Counted from the stretch's first letter, positions 1 through 11,029 are shown. The stretch is 26,709 nt of DNA from Glaciozyma antarctica PI12 (GCA_002917775.1 KZ627148.1:983861-1010569); one strand, 5' to 3'. Numbers and translations are program-made. The notes: generated by a model from the sequence alone, not told the origin.

Positions 1-1103
1 CTCCGGTCGATTACTGACCGCTTCCTGCAGGATCTTGGAGGCAGCAGGAGTGCTGAAGGCACCGTCGGAAGGGTGGAGGCTCGAGGACTTTGTAGACACC
101 TCGATCGCGACTCTGGAATAGACTCGGCGAGTAGTCTGCTCCTTCGCTCCTTCGCTCCTTCGACCCTTCGCTCCTTTGCTGCTTCGCTTACTGCTTTGCT
201 CGTTCATCATCTCTACCAACTCGGCCCGGATCAACAACACAACAGCTTCTTCAGCTTGCCGCAACTCGATCACCTTATCGAGTCGCCTTGACAGAGATTC
301 TCGAAATTTGTATTGTCGCCCACAAGCGATCAGCGCAGGCCTCAAAGGCACACGCGCCGGCTTGAGCTGATAGCTACTTCCCCTGTCCACCCTACTGCCA
401 CGCCTTTTCCTTGGGACGATCAGGTGAGTATTCTTAACCAGGACTTGGTCAAGGGCAAGAGAACAGAGGAGGTCGGAGCTCAGGAGCGTCTGGCGAGCTC
501 ATCACCTCCTCGAGCTGAACGTGCAGCTCGCGAGGTTGGACGGGGGGAGGTGGGAGGTAGGAAAGGAGGGGGGGAAGGGTGTTTGGGAGACAGTCTCATA
601 GGCGTGCTGGAGCCGGGGAGGTCGAGCTGGAGGAGAGGGAGCTGATGACCTCTCGCTGTCTTGAGCTCGACTGGACGAACTCGGAACTCCTGGTGCTCAA
701 AGGGCGCTGTACTGACTCGCGCATTGTTCACCAGATCCCCTGCACAGTCCTCCAGCAGACGTCGCGAGTTGAAGCCGAAGCAGCGGGCTCAGATCTTGCT
801 TCCTACGCGTGAGTCTCCCTAGCTCTCGATGGTCTCGCGCGGTTATTTGGGGGCAGGGTAGGGCACGATGGAGAAGATTGAATGTACTAAGCCTCTGGGA
901 GCGTCTCCGGCGCCAGTACGCTGCTGGACACGAGGACACAGCTGCCGTGGCTTGACTCAGGCGCTGACCCTCCACTCTCCTCTTCGCAGCCTTCTCCGTC
1001 CAAGCTATACTCCTCCTCCCGTCTAAGTGAATCCCCCGCTAGACTTGCCGTACGCTTCTCAAGCAAGCCTGAAGACGCCTTAGCTAACCCCCTCACGCAG
1101 ATC
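1..1103 (+). other. Upstream region and intron-bearing 5' leader of ADE6
   Basis: No convincing protein-coding gene is seen here. Three plausible leader introns can be read on the + strand: 424-734 (donor GTGAGT, branch-like tactgac, acceptor ccag), 809-989 (GTGAGT to cttcgcag, with gctgac upstream) and 1050-1100 (GTACGC, gctaac, acgcag). The last acceptor lies 3 nt before the ATG at 1104. The short exon 990-1049 has no ATG, so the ADE6 start is the first one after that exon. The promoter itself cannot be placed. Splice sites are called by eye; the 1050-1100 intron is the best supported. Confidence 0.5.
136..202. repeat. Imperfect CTTCGCTC-type short tandem repeat
   Basis: Repeated variants of ccttcgct, cctttgct and gcttcgct run for about 65 bases. 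This pyrimidine-rich simple repeat lies in the leader or promoter region of ADE6. CT-rich tracts are common near fungal transcription starts, but no function is shown. Confidence 0.6.
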
Positions 1104-4100
1104 ATGCTCGTCTTCCCCGGCTCCTCCCCTCTCCACCCCTCCCAACGCGCCGCTCTCCTCGCACGCATCTCCAAGTCGATCCCCTCCATCACCTCCATCG
1201 ACGCCGTCTACCTCCACTACGTCTCCCCCTCCTCCCAAGCCGCTTCCGACACCCTCTCCGCGGCCTCTCCTGAGCGCAAGATTCTCGAGAGCCTCCTCGA
1301 GTACGGCGACAACTACTCTCTCGATGGAACGAAGGCGGCAGTCGAGGCGGCGTTGAAGGGCACCAAGAATGGGTCGGCCATCTTCGTCGTTCCCCGACCG
1401 GGCACCATCTCTCCCTGGTCGAGCAAGGCTACGGATATCGCGCGGATGTGCAGGCTCGAGGTTTTCGTTCAGCGCATCGAGCGAGGAGTCGTCTTTGTCG
1501 TCGAATCGGCGAAGGGCGTTAGCGTGGCGGAGCTCGGCGAGGCGGCGCACTTCCTCCACGACCGGATGACCCAGCTCCTCCTGGAGGGCCTTCCCGAGGA
1601 GCAGGCGCTCTTCGAACGAGGAAACCCCGCGCCGTTGCGGACGATCGAGCTACTCGGGGAAGGATCCACGCACGCGGAAGCCAAGGCGAAGCTCGTCAAG
1701 GCCAACACGGAGCTCGGACTCGCCCTCGCTGCCGACGAGCTCGACTACCTCGTCGACTCCTTCCTCGCCTCCGGCCGCAACCCCACCGACGTCGAGCTCT
1801 TCATGTTCGCCCAGGTCAACTCGGAGCACTGCCGGCACAAGATCTTCAACGCCTCGTGGATCGTCAACGGCGAAGCCAAGGACCTCTCCCTCTTCGCCAT
1901 GATCCGCAACACGCACAAGCTCAACCCGGAGAACACCATCTCCGCCTACTCCGACAACGCCGCCGTCATCGCTGGATCCTTTGCCCCTCGCTTCGCCGCT
2001 GCCCCGTCCTCCTTCGACTCCCACCTCGCCATCTACGACGTTATCGAGGAGCAGATGCCCATCCTCATCAAGGTCGAGACCCACAACCACCCTACCGCCG
2101 TCTCGCCCTTCCCTGGAGCCGCGACTGGTTCGGGAGGAGAGATTCGCGACGAAGGCGCCGTCGGACGCGGGTCGAAGCCCAAGGCCGGCCTCTCGGGCTT
2201 CACCGTCTCGAACCTCCTCATCCCCGACTTTGTTCAGCCCTGGGAGACCGACTTTGGCAAGCCTGGGCACATCGCCTCGGCTCTCGACATCATGGTCGAA
2301 GGCCCTCTCGGATCGAGCGCGTTCAACAACGAGTTCGGACGTCCCGGGCTCACGGGCTACTTCCGTACGTTTGCGGAGGAGGTTCCCGCGCTCGCAGCGG
2401 ATGGAGGAGAGACGCTCGAGGTTCGCGGATACCACAAGCCGATCATGATCGCTGGAGGTTACGGGAACGTTCGTCCTCAGTTCGCGCTCAAGGACAAGAT
2501 CACGCCTGGCGCCCACATTATCGTTCTCGGCGGACCGGGGATGCTCATCGGCCTCGGAGGAGGAGCGGCGTCGTCGATGGCGTCGGGGTCGAGCTCGGCT
2601 GCGCTCGATTTCGCGAGCGTGCAGAGGGAGAACCCCGAGATGCAGAGGAGGTGCCAGATGGTCCTTGACGCGTGCACGAGTCTCGGAGGACGGAACCCGA
2701 TTCAGTCGGTCCACGATGTCGGAGCAGGAGGACTCTCGAACGCGCTCCCCGAACTCGTCCACGATTCCGACCTCGGCGCGACGTTCGAGATTCGCGACGT
2801 CCTCGTCGACGACCCTGGGATGTCGCCGATGGAGATTTGGTGCAACGAGAGTCAGGAGCGGTACGTCCTCGCCGTGGGACCGGAAGGACGCGCGACGTTC
2901 GAGGCGATCGCGAAGAGGGAACGATGCCCGTACTCGATTGTCGGGCAGGCGACGTCGGAGCAGGAGCTCATCGTAACGGACCGCCTTCTCGGAGCCGACG
3001 CCATTCGTCTCTCCATGTCGATCCTCTTCGGCAAGCCTCCCAAGATGTCGCGCGTTAGCGAGTCGTTCGCCCAGCCCCGCCACGCCTTCGACTCGACTCT
3101 CCAATCCTACCTCCCCTCCCTCTCCTACTCCGAAGACCTCCTCTCGCGTAGCCGTCTCGCGCGTCCTCCACCTCCCCTCGGTCGGCTCCAAGTCGTTCCT
3201 CATCACCATCGGCGACCGCAGCATCTCGGGCCTCGTCGCGCGCGACCAGATGGTCGGTCCCTGGCAGGTCCCCGTCGCGGACGTCGCGGTCACGCAGGCG
3301 TCGTACGGCTTTGATGTCGTCGTGGGAGAAGCGATGGCGATGGGTGAGCGAACTCCCCTCGCCCTCCTCTCCCCCGCTGCGTCGGCCAAGATGGCCGTCG
3401 CCGAGTCCCTCCTCAACCTCTCCGCCGCCGCCATTGGATCCCTCGCGGGCGTCAAGCTGAGCGCGAACTGGATGTGCGCGGCGTCGGGAAGCGAAGGAGC
3501 TGGGCTTTATGAGGCGGTTCAGGCGATCGGGATGGACCTTTGCCCTGCGCTCGGAGTCAGTATCCCCGTTGGGAAGGACTCGATGTCGATGTCGATGGGA
3601 TGGAACGGAGAGGACGGAACGCGCAAGACGGTCACCTTCTCCTCTCTCCTGCATCATCACCGCCTTCGCCCCCGTCCGCTCGACCGAGCAGACTTGGACT
3701 CCCGAGCTCCGCACCGACCTCGATGAACCCACTATCCTCGTCTTCTTCGACCTCGCCAAGGGCAAACAGCGTCTCGGAGGATCGGCGCTCGCGCAGGTCT
3801 TCAAGCAGATCGGATCCGAGGCTCCCGACGTCGAGGACGCCGCTATCCTCAAGGCCTTCTTCTTCGGCTGCCAGCAGATCCGCCTCTCGCACCCCGAGCT
3901 CGTCCTCGCCTACCACGATCGTTCGGACGGAGGAATCTTTACGACGATCGTCGAGATGTGCTTCGCCGGCCGCGTCGGGGCCGAGATCATGGTCGACGCG
4001 TTCAAGCAGGACGGAGACGCCATCGCAGCTCTCTTCAACGAGGAGCTCGGTGCCGTCTTCCAGATCCGCCAGGCCGACGTCGCGACTCTCAGTCAGGCGT

Positions 4101-5196
4101 TCGTCCACGCTGGCTTCCCCGCCTCCGCCATCCACGCCGTCGGGCGCGTCGCCGAGGATCGTTCGGAGCAGAAGATCAGCATCGCGTCGGGAGCATCGCG
4201 TCCTGCTGGTCGTCGACGAGGGCGGAGCTCCAGGAGCAGTGGTCTGAGACGTCGTACCGCATGCAGGCGCTACGCGACGATCCCAAGGGCGCGAAGGAGG
4301 AGTTTGAGAACATCTCGCGCGAGGATAACCTCGGCCTCTCGTACCAGCTCACGTTCGACCCGAGCGTCAACGTCGCCACTCCCTTCCTCCACCGCTTTTC
4401 GACTCTCAACGATCGTCCCAAGGTCGCCATCCTCCGCGAGCAGGGAGTCAACGGACACGTCGAGATGGCGTGGGCGTTCTCGGCCGCTGGCTTCACCGCC
4501 GTCGACGTTCACATGTCGGACATTATCAGCGGGAAGACGTCGCTCGTCGACTTCAAGGGCCTCGCGGCGTGCGGAGGATTCTCGTACGGCGACGTCCTCG
4601 GCGCGGGCAACGGATGGGCCAAGTCGATCCTCCTGCACGAGACGGCGCGGAAGGAGTTTGAAGATTTCTTCGGCGCTCGAAAGGACACGTTCGCGCTCGC
4701 CGTCTGCAACGGGTGCCAGCTGTTCAGCCACCTCCGCGATGTCATCCCCGGCGCTTCCGACTGGCCCTTCTTCAAGCCGAACCTCTCGAGTCGATTCGAA
4801 GGCCGCGTCTCGCTCGTCAAGATCGACTCTCCCTCCTCCTCTACTTCGTCCATCTTCCTTCGAGGAATGCACGACTCGATCCTCCCCGTCGCCGTCGCGC
4901 ACGGAGAAGGTCGCGCGACCTGGACCTCCCCTTCCTCCTCCTCGTCCGCATGCGTGCGATACGTCGATCCCTCGGGTTCGCTAACGGAACGATACCCTTA
5001 CAACCCCAACGGGAGTCCCGAGGGGATCACGGGAGTTCAGGCGGTCGAGGGACGCGTGTTGGCGCTCATGCCGCATCCGGAGAGGGTGGCGACGAAGGGT
5101 GCGAATTCGTGGTACCCTAAGGTCGAGTCAGCGAAGTGGGGTGGGAGGGGTCCTTGGATGAGGATCTTTGAGAATGCGAGGGAGTGGGTCGCGTAG
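1104..5196 (+). CDS. ADE6: Phosphoribosylformylglycinamidine synthase (FGAM synthase, PurL type)
   Basis: Catalyses the fourth step of de novo purine synthesis, converting FGAR, glutamine and ATP to FGAM in the cytosol. The order is that of the large eukaryotic enzyme: N-terminal domain from MLVFPG, PurL signature [11 protein letters not shown], a glycine-rich [20 protein letters not shown] loop, a second PurS/PurM-like half ([20 protein letters not shown]), then a glutamine amidotransferase domain from about residue 1095. That domain carries a nucleophile Cys in AVCNGCQ and a His/Glu pair in MPHPER. The gene appears intronless, but the conserved protein moves between frames near 3148, 3637 and 4190. 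With the excess 13, 1 and 14 nt discounted, the length is 1354 residues, close to the roughly 1350 of the family. The frame is otherwise clean and conserved to the stop, so the gene does not look decayed. Confidence 0.95.
3142..3161 (+). repeat. Direct-repeat-bounded frame break 1 in ADE6
   Basis: The 7-nt repeat tctcgcg occurs at 3142-3148 and 3155-3161, separated by tagccg, giving a 13-nt unit. Flanking bases do not match, so this is not a simple tandem duplication. Upstream the conserved protein reads SYSEDLLS; downstream it resumes one base out of register as [11 protein letters not shown]. Counting a single repeat copy gives a continuous [15 protein letters not shown], which aligns without gap to the family (yeast has DRVLNLPSVGSK). 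Confidence 0.85.
3631..3651 (+). other. Frame break 2 in ADE6 (one excess base, CT-rich)
   Basis: The conserved frame shifts by +1 between KTVT and [13 protein letters not shown]. One extra T at about 3637-3638 explains it and keeps the family's A/S-P-L-S stretch. A 6-nt repeat tctcct (3638-3643 and 3645-3650, unit 7) is also present, but collapsing it would drop two residues. The single-base reading is therefore preferred. Confidence 0.7.
4178..4202 (+). repeat. Direct-repeat-bounded frame break 3 in ADE6
   Basis: The 11-nt repeat agcatcgcgtc lies at 4178-4188 and 4192-4202 with spacer ggg, a 14-nt unit. The bases beside each copy differ. The upstream frame ends in EQKISIAS and the downstream frame resumes as [19 protein letters not shown], net +14. 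One copy alone joins the two without disturbing the conserved TR..LQ..W..TSY.MQ pattern. A 35-nt spliceosomal intron (gtcggg to acgag) would also keep the frame, but it is shorter than any other intron here and would remove conserved residues. Confidence 0.8.
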
Positions 5197-6210
5197 AGCG
5201 AGCGAAGGGGGGTTTGTGCGAATGTATTGTGGGGATTGGAAAGGGCTCTTCGCGTGTGGAGAGGATCGTTCGACGCGTGTCTCTGAGGTAATGTCTTGAC
5301 TGTGCTTTCAAAAGCAAGTACTCGCGGAGGAAAAGGAGAAGCGCTGCGTCGAAATGTGGTGGAGCTCGCCCCTCGGACAGTCTCCTTCCTCCCTCCCTCC
5401 TGCGCCAGCTTTCGCACCAATCCTCGCCTAGCACCTTCCCAAGAACTATCCTCCCTTCCCTGTCAACCGCGCCCGCCTCGTTCAGCTCGAAACACCACCA
5501 ACGAGCTCCCATCAACACGACCGCAGCAGCTCATCTTCCCCTGCACAAGCGCCTACCGAGGGACACAAGCGCCAGAGACTACTCGAGGGAGTCGATTGGA
5601 CGAAATCACGACCGCGCGAGGAAGCTGAAGTCTGGTGAGTGGGAGTCGGTGCTGGAGAGGGGCTGCTCGAGAGGTGGGGCGTCGTGGCGGAGGAGCTGAT
5701 GGAGGGAGCTCTGGGGCTCTACCTTGAGCTTAGCTACACTCGTTCGCGCGTAGCTGTCGTCTCTTGAGCTGGGGTGGACAAGGTGCGCGGCGGGTGTAGC
5801 TGTGGGCTCAGGGTGGGAGCTGCAACCGGTCTCAGCTCTCCTCTCCTGTCCTTTTCCTGCCTGGAACTGCGTTGTTGGACAAGGGCAAGCTGCGAACGAG
5901 GGAGTTTCAGAGCGCAGGGGTGATACTGCTCGAAGGAGCTGGTTCAAAGGCTTGCCGCACACCTGCTGGAGGTCGTTCTGATGTTCCCTCTCGCCCTTTC
6001 TCCTCTTAAACCTCGCTTGCCCAGCAGTCGACAACAGCGACAGAGTACCCACTGTTGCGTCGATATACACCGGACTGGGATCGTACGATGCTCGACGCGC
6101 GCCCAACTTGGCTTTCTTGATTGGATGACGACGATCAACAGCGCTGAGTGGGGGTGGCTTGAGTGTGAGCTGACACGTCTCTCTTGCTCCTCCTTCCTCC
6201 TCGCAGAACG
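5197..6210 (+). other. Intergenic region and spliced 5' leader of the MFS gene
   Basis: No coding gene is supported. A leader exon seems to end at 5634 with a strong GTGAGT donor. The next good acceptor, preceded by gagctgac and a pyrimidine tract (ctcctcgcag), ends at 6206, four bases before the MFS ATG. This implies a leader intron of about 570 nt, much longer than the coding introns. The ADE6 terminator must lie in the first part but shows no distinct signal. Confidence 0.5.
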
Positions 6211-7909
6211 ATGTCAGTCACGCACCAAGTCAACGGCAGCGCGAACGGCGTCAAGCCAGCAGCCAAACAGGTCGCGTCGAGCAGAGTGGTCAAGGTCGTC
6301 TTCATCGCGCTGCTCTGCGACTTGCTCGCCTTCACCATGCCGTACGCGATCTACCAGCTTTTCTTCGCGTTCCAGCTGACCAGAGCTTTCGTCCGCAGTC
6401 TTCCCCTCTTCCCCCGCCTCATCAATGACTTTGTGTCCAAGGAAGCGAGCTCTGCCTCTCTCGTGGGTGCTCTCCCAGCTCCAGCTCTTTAGCAGCTGAT
6501 TATTGACTCGCGCAGACCCCTATCCCTCCTCTCCCACACTCTCTCCTTCGTCCGCACCGTCCGCACCACCCTCTTCTCCTACGCCGCCACTCCTCCCTCC
6601 GCGGAGACCTCCGCGCGCTGGGACCTAACCCTCCTCGGTGGACTCCTCGCCTCCCTCTTCTCCCTCTGCCAATTCCTCATCTCCCCCCGCCTCGGCTCCC
6701 TCTCCGACAAGTACGGTCGCCGCCCCGTCCTCCTCGCCTCGATGGTCGGGAACCTCCTCTCCGGCGCCTTGTGGCTGTTCGCCAACTCGTTTGGGATCTA
6801 CGCGCTTAGTCGCGTCGTCGGAGGGTTGAGCGAGGGGAACGTCCAGATGAGCATCGCGGTCATCTCGGACGTGACGGACAAGACGAACCGGAGTCGGTCC
6901 CTCGCTCTAGTCGGCGTCGCGTTCTCGCTGGCGTTCACGCTTGGCCCTTCGTTGGGAGCCTACTTCGCCTCGAGGACCATGGGAACTGGATCTCACATCA
7001 GTGTAGGAGGGTACGAGATCCAGTTGAACGGGTACGCAGTGCCGGCGGCGGCAACGCTGATGTTGTTGACGATCGAGACGGCGTTTTTGGCGCTGTACTT
7101 GCCTGAGACGAGGTGGTGGAAGGAGGGTAAAGAGGTGGAGAGTGAGGAGAAGGTTGTTGTGGTGGAGAGGACGGTGGAGCAGAGGGAGGAGCGCTTGAAG
7201 GAGCTTCAGTGGCTGCATCTCGGATTCCTGTTCTTCTTTTCTGGTGAGTGCGATCTCCTTGCCTTTTCGCTGTGATCTACGTGCTGATTTGACGCGGCTT
7301 CACAGGCGCAGAATTCACGCTCACTTTCCTCACGTACAACCTCTTCAACTACACCAACACCGTTCGTCCCTCCTCTCCTCCCTCAATCCCCACTAACCCT
7401 TTCCTCCACAGCAAAACGGCAAACTCCTCGGCTTCATCGGCATCCTCTCCTCCCTCCTCCAAGGCGGCTACGTCCGTCGGCGCACCTCGACCCCAAACGG
7501 TCCCATCTCCCTCGCCCGCGCCGGCATGACCACCTGCGCCTTCTCCCTCATCCTCCTCACCGTCCTCCCCCACGTCGGCGCCATGGGAAACAACACCTCT
7601 ACCCCCTCTCTCCTCCTCTACTCCTCCGCCGCAGGCCTGGCCTTCGTCAGTGCGACAGTCGTTAATTCTCTCAATGCTCTCGCAAGCTTGGAATGCGGGA
7701 CGGGGGAGGTGGAGAAAGGGCGTGCGTTGGGGGGGTTTAGGAGCAAGGGACAGCTGGGGAGGGCCGTGGGGCCACTGGTGGCTACGGTGGTTTATTGGGT
7801 GTGGGGACCGAGTTGGGCTTATGGGATGGGAGCGGTGGGGGTCAGTTGGATGGCGGTCAAGATGGGGAGATTGGGGAGGGGGGAAGGGAAGGGGAGGAAG
7901 GAGCTGTAA
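6211..7909 (+). CDS. Major facilitator superfamily transporter, MFSD10/TETRAN-like
   Basis: Predicted membrane transporter of about 480 residues. Start: ATG at 6211 just after an intron acceptor. Exons: 6211-6341, 6399-6462, 6516-7243, 7306-7361, 7412-7909. Landmarks match MFSD10: LLCDLLAFTMP then LPLFPRL across the first intron; the MFS loop motif GSLSDKYGRRPVLL; GGLSEGNVQMS; GVAFSLAFTLGPSLGAYF; and late helices with GFRSKGQLGRAVGPLVA. The second intron is unsettled. The strong donor GTGGGT at 6463 with acceptor 6515 leaves the frame one base out, whereas a weak donor at 6435 (GTCCAA) keeps it. A ctctc repeat at 6529-6533 and 6539-6543 (unit 10) could also account for the offset. The substrate is unknown; MFSD10 relatives are described as organic-anion carriers. 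Confidence 0.85.
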
Positions 7910-8623
7910 TTGATGTCGAGGCGGCTATGTACTGAATCGAGAGGAAGTTTGGATTTGAGAGCGGAGGGAGGGAGGAAGAGTGCCTGCTCTCGCGTTCGCT
8001 GCTCTCGCTTCTCCCACTGGTCTCGTACTCCTCGCTGGTTCCTCGACAATCTCGAAGCTCTCCTGCGCTGCTAAGGACCACAGCTCGTCCACCGCGCTGC
8101 TCAAAAGTGCGTCTTCGCTTGCGGAATAACGAATGAGCTCGCTGAGTTCATTTCGCAGACGGTAAGCGTAGCAAAGACCAGCTGACGCTTCTTTTAGATG
8201 TGGGGGTGGAGACCAGAGGCGTTGAACGCTGAGCTGGCGGGAACGAGTGCGACGGAGAGGATGAGCTCGCTGGAGTCGAGGGCGGTTTCTTCTTCCTCGA
8301 ATTATTCCTCCCTGGTACTCGCGTCTGAGACCTCATATCAATCTTCTTTCCAGTCTCAGCACCCCGCCAAAGCCTTGTGGACCTTGCGCAAGCGCCTCGA
8401 AACGAAGCCCTGCAATGCTCCGCCGCGGAGCCTGGCAGGAGAGCTTGTCGGAAGCCGCTACGATTGAGCACCCTAACGGCTGAGAGCTCCTAGCTTCTAC
8501 CTGTGGCTGAAAAATACGCTCAAGCCACGGTAAAGAGGGAGAAGGAGCACACTCTGCCAGAACTCTTGACGACTCGCCGCGAGTCGCTGCTCTCCTGTCT
8601 CCGCCCAACTCCCTCCCTGCGCC
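7910..8623 (+). other. Intergenic region upstream of the Myb/FYR gene
   Basis: About 710 bases separate the MFS stop from the next ATG. A candidate short open frame of about 89 codons starts at 8198 right after cttcttttag, but it has no recognisable content and overlaps what is probably leader sequence. A pyrimidine-rich stretch immediately precedes the ATG context gccatggc at 8621. No RNA gene was seen. Confidence 0.4.
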
Positions 8624-10912
8624 ATGGCATCCTCAAGCAGCCAGGAAGACTGGGAAAAGGACCTTCAGACGGCCCGCGCGCTGCAGCTACTCGGCGCTTC
8701 CTCGCAGCCAGGTTGGTTCGCTGCCAGCTCACGGCGAGCCGCCCTCACCTTTCCAGCTTCAGCAGGACCTCAGCCATACTTTCAGTTCTCTGGAACGACT
8801 CAGTCCCTTCCTTCAGGCTACAGTGAGTCTCTCTGCCCCTGGTGGCTGAAGTGGGCGAGGAGCCGACGCCTTCCTGCACGCAGGCCCACACCATTCGTTC
8901 CTGCCTCTCCACCCTCCTCCTCAGCAGCAGTACCAGCAGCACCAGCAACATAATCAACAGCAGCCCTTCAGCCCTTTCATTCCTTCACGACTCTACCAAC
9001 CAGCTCCCCGACCGCTCGACTTTAGTTCTTCGCTCGACCTCGGGGGACCTCAGCCGCAGCCTGGTCTCGCGCTCGGATTTGCGCCGTTCAGTATGGGAAT
9101 GGATTCCCTGGGGGATTTGGGCAGGAGGTACAGCGAGTCGGGTATGGATCCTCCGCGAAGGAGGAGCAGCTTGAGTCTACTCGGCGGCGCGTTTACGGAA
9201 GGGAGGAGGGACCAGGGACCGGCGAGCTCGTATCCCTACCCATCCGACCCCGTTTCTCAGCTACAATCTTGTGAGCTCACCATCGCATTCCGAGCAAAAA
9301 TTGGCTGACCCTTCGCAGCACCCACCTACTCCTCCTCCCTCAGCTCCGTCTCAACCTATTCCTCCGCCCGCCAACCGACTCCTCCTCCTCCGCCGGCTCT
9401 CTCAACATCAACCCGGTACCTCGGTCGATGGGGAGGGAAGGAGGATGCGAACCTTCGTGCGATCGTCGGGGAACTCGGCGAGGACTGGGAGGCGGTGGCG
9501 AACGAGCTTGTGGTGAGGATGAGTCCGAGGGAGGGGCAGAGGTCGGCTACGAGCTGCAAGAGTCGTTGGGCGAAGCTGAAGAGTTTGGACGAGGAGAAGG
9601 AGGCTGAAGCTCCTGAGCTGCGTGCGAAGGAGCTGGCGGTGGAGGAGGAGGAGGCGCTGGTGGAGGAAGACGAGTCGACGAAGGTGCGCCTTTCTTACTT
9701 TCTTGCGCCAGGCGACCTGACGTTGTAGTTCAGGAGCAGAACGAATCGAGAGAAGTCGTCGACGCTCTTTTGCACGCGGAATCTTCGCTGCCTTCGACGA
9801 CGCAAGATCAACCGGAGCCCTCTGGTCGGGTCGACGCCACCTCGGTGGCCGACCTTCGCAAGCTAGCGAATCCGTCACCCGTTCCGACTCACGAAGCCGA
9901 CACCGCCATCCCACCACCCCTCAGCTCGTTAATCTTGCTCCACTCCCTACAAAGTCGCTAACCGAACTCGCAGAGACCCCTGGACTCACCGAAATTCCGG
10001 GATTGACGGTTATCGAACCGACGTTTGGAGTTCTCCACTTTGGCCGTACGTCTTCCTCACTCTCTCGGCGCTATCATCACTCATTCGAGCTTGCAGGACT
10101 CATCGCACCCGTTCCTCCCAACACGCAAGCCTACCCAATCGGCTACCAAGCGCTGCGGTACGTCTCCTCCTCGCTCGTCTCTCTCAAAACTCACGCCACG
10201 GCAGACTCTGGCCCTCGATGATCTCCCGCACACCCACCCTCTACAGCTTCACCATCACCTCCTCCCCGACCTCTCCCCCCACTCCCCTCTTCCGCATCCA
10301 ACCCGCCGATCAACCCTCCCTCTCCATCACCGACTCCTTGGCACTCGAAGCGTGGATGCAGGTGCAGCTCCCAATCTTCGTGCGCTTTGGACCGCAGTGG
10401 TGGAATCCGAGAGCCAGTGCTGGGGACGAGGCGTTTGGATTTAGGTCGAGCGAGGTGGTGAGGAGGATCGAGGGGATGAAGATGGCGCTGGAGTGGGTGG
10501 GGAAGAGGGAGAAGGGGCGGAAGGTGAAGGAGGAGGTGGAGGAGGAGAGGGAGGAGCAGCGTGTGGAGAGGAGGGAAGAGGGGTCGGAGGCGGGGTCGGA
10601 GGCGGGGTCGGAGGCGGGGTCGCCGAGGGGAGGGAAGTACGAGCGGGACGACGAGCCGTTTGAGTTGCGCCGAGGAAAGAAGAGGAAGGCGTCGAGCGAG
10701 GAGCCGAAGAAGAAGGCGAAGGTTAGGTTCGAGCAGCAGGTGGAGGAAGAGGAGGAGAAGCCGCTTGCTGGGAGGAGGACCTCGACGAGGTTGCAGAAGA
10801 AGCCGGTGTGTCTTCGCACATGGGAGGAAAGGACGAGCGGCTGATGAGGAGCGAGCAGGCGATTTCGTACGGAAGGCATACGGAGACGAGCACTAGTCCG
10901 TCGGCGAGTTGA
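8624..10912 (+). CDS. Nuclear protein with Myb/SANT-like and FYRN/FYRC domains
   Basis: Likely chromatin-associated factor of about 629 residues. Exons: 8624-8711, 8757-8822, 8884-9270, 9319-9683, 9734-9880, 9925-10045, 10097-10157, 10205-10805, 10859-10912; phases agree throughout. The N-terminus is Q/P/S-rich. A Myb/SANT-like segment follows at about 240-290 (W-G-x-KEDANLRAIVGELGEDW, then CKSRWAKLK). An FYRN-like part at about 375-445 has FGVLHFG, then AYPIGYQALR and LYSFTI, and is followed by an FYRC-like GDEAFGFRSSEVVRRIEGM. The tail is very acidic/basic with RRGKKRK and KKKAK, likely nuclear localisation signals. FYR modules occur in MLL proteins and TBRG1. If the last intron is kept, the protein ends at 10844 instead. 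The 45-nt first intron is a multiple of three without a stop and may be retained. Confidence 0.75.
10581..10622 (+). repeat. 12-nt tandem repeat encoding GSEA units
   Basis: Three exact copies of gggtcggaggcg plus a partial fourth lie in the last large exon of the Myb/FYR gene. They encode repeated Gly-Ser-Glu-Ala in a charged, probably disordered linker. In-frame copy number changes would be tolerated. Confidence 0.85.
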
Positions 10913-11029
10913 GCTTCGAGTGTAATAGGAGGGGTGTCGGTACTTCTTTGAGGGGAACGAACCGAGAGCGATGTGTGAGACTCCAGAACCGACCTGCGAA
11001 AGATGAATGCGGAAATGCGGGAGATTACA

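Noticed and set aside
1650-3455. A 600-codon open frame antisense to ADE6
   Set aside because: It mirrors the third-position GC bias of the sense gene. Its Arg/Glu/Val-rich composition and lack of any domain mark it as a shadow.
3142-4202. ADE6 as a simple pseudogene
   Set aside because: Between the three offsets every conserved motif and the GATase catalytic residues are intact, with no premature stops within the correct frames. Inactivation cannot be excluded but does not fit long-term decay.
8198-8467. Small 89-codon open frame upstream of the Myb/FYR gene
   Set aside because: No recognisable features and it lies in probable leader sequence; kept only as a possible upstream frame.
9880-9930. 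A frame break in the Myb/FYR gene near 9920
   Set aside because: A 44-nt intron 9881-9924 with donor GTTCCG and acceptor cctcag keeps the frame on both sides.
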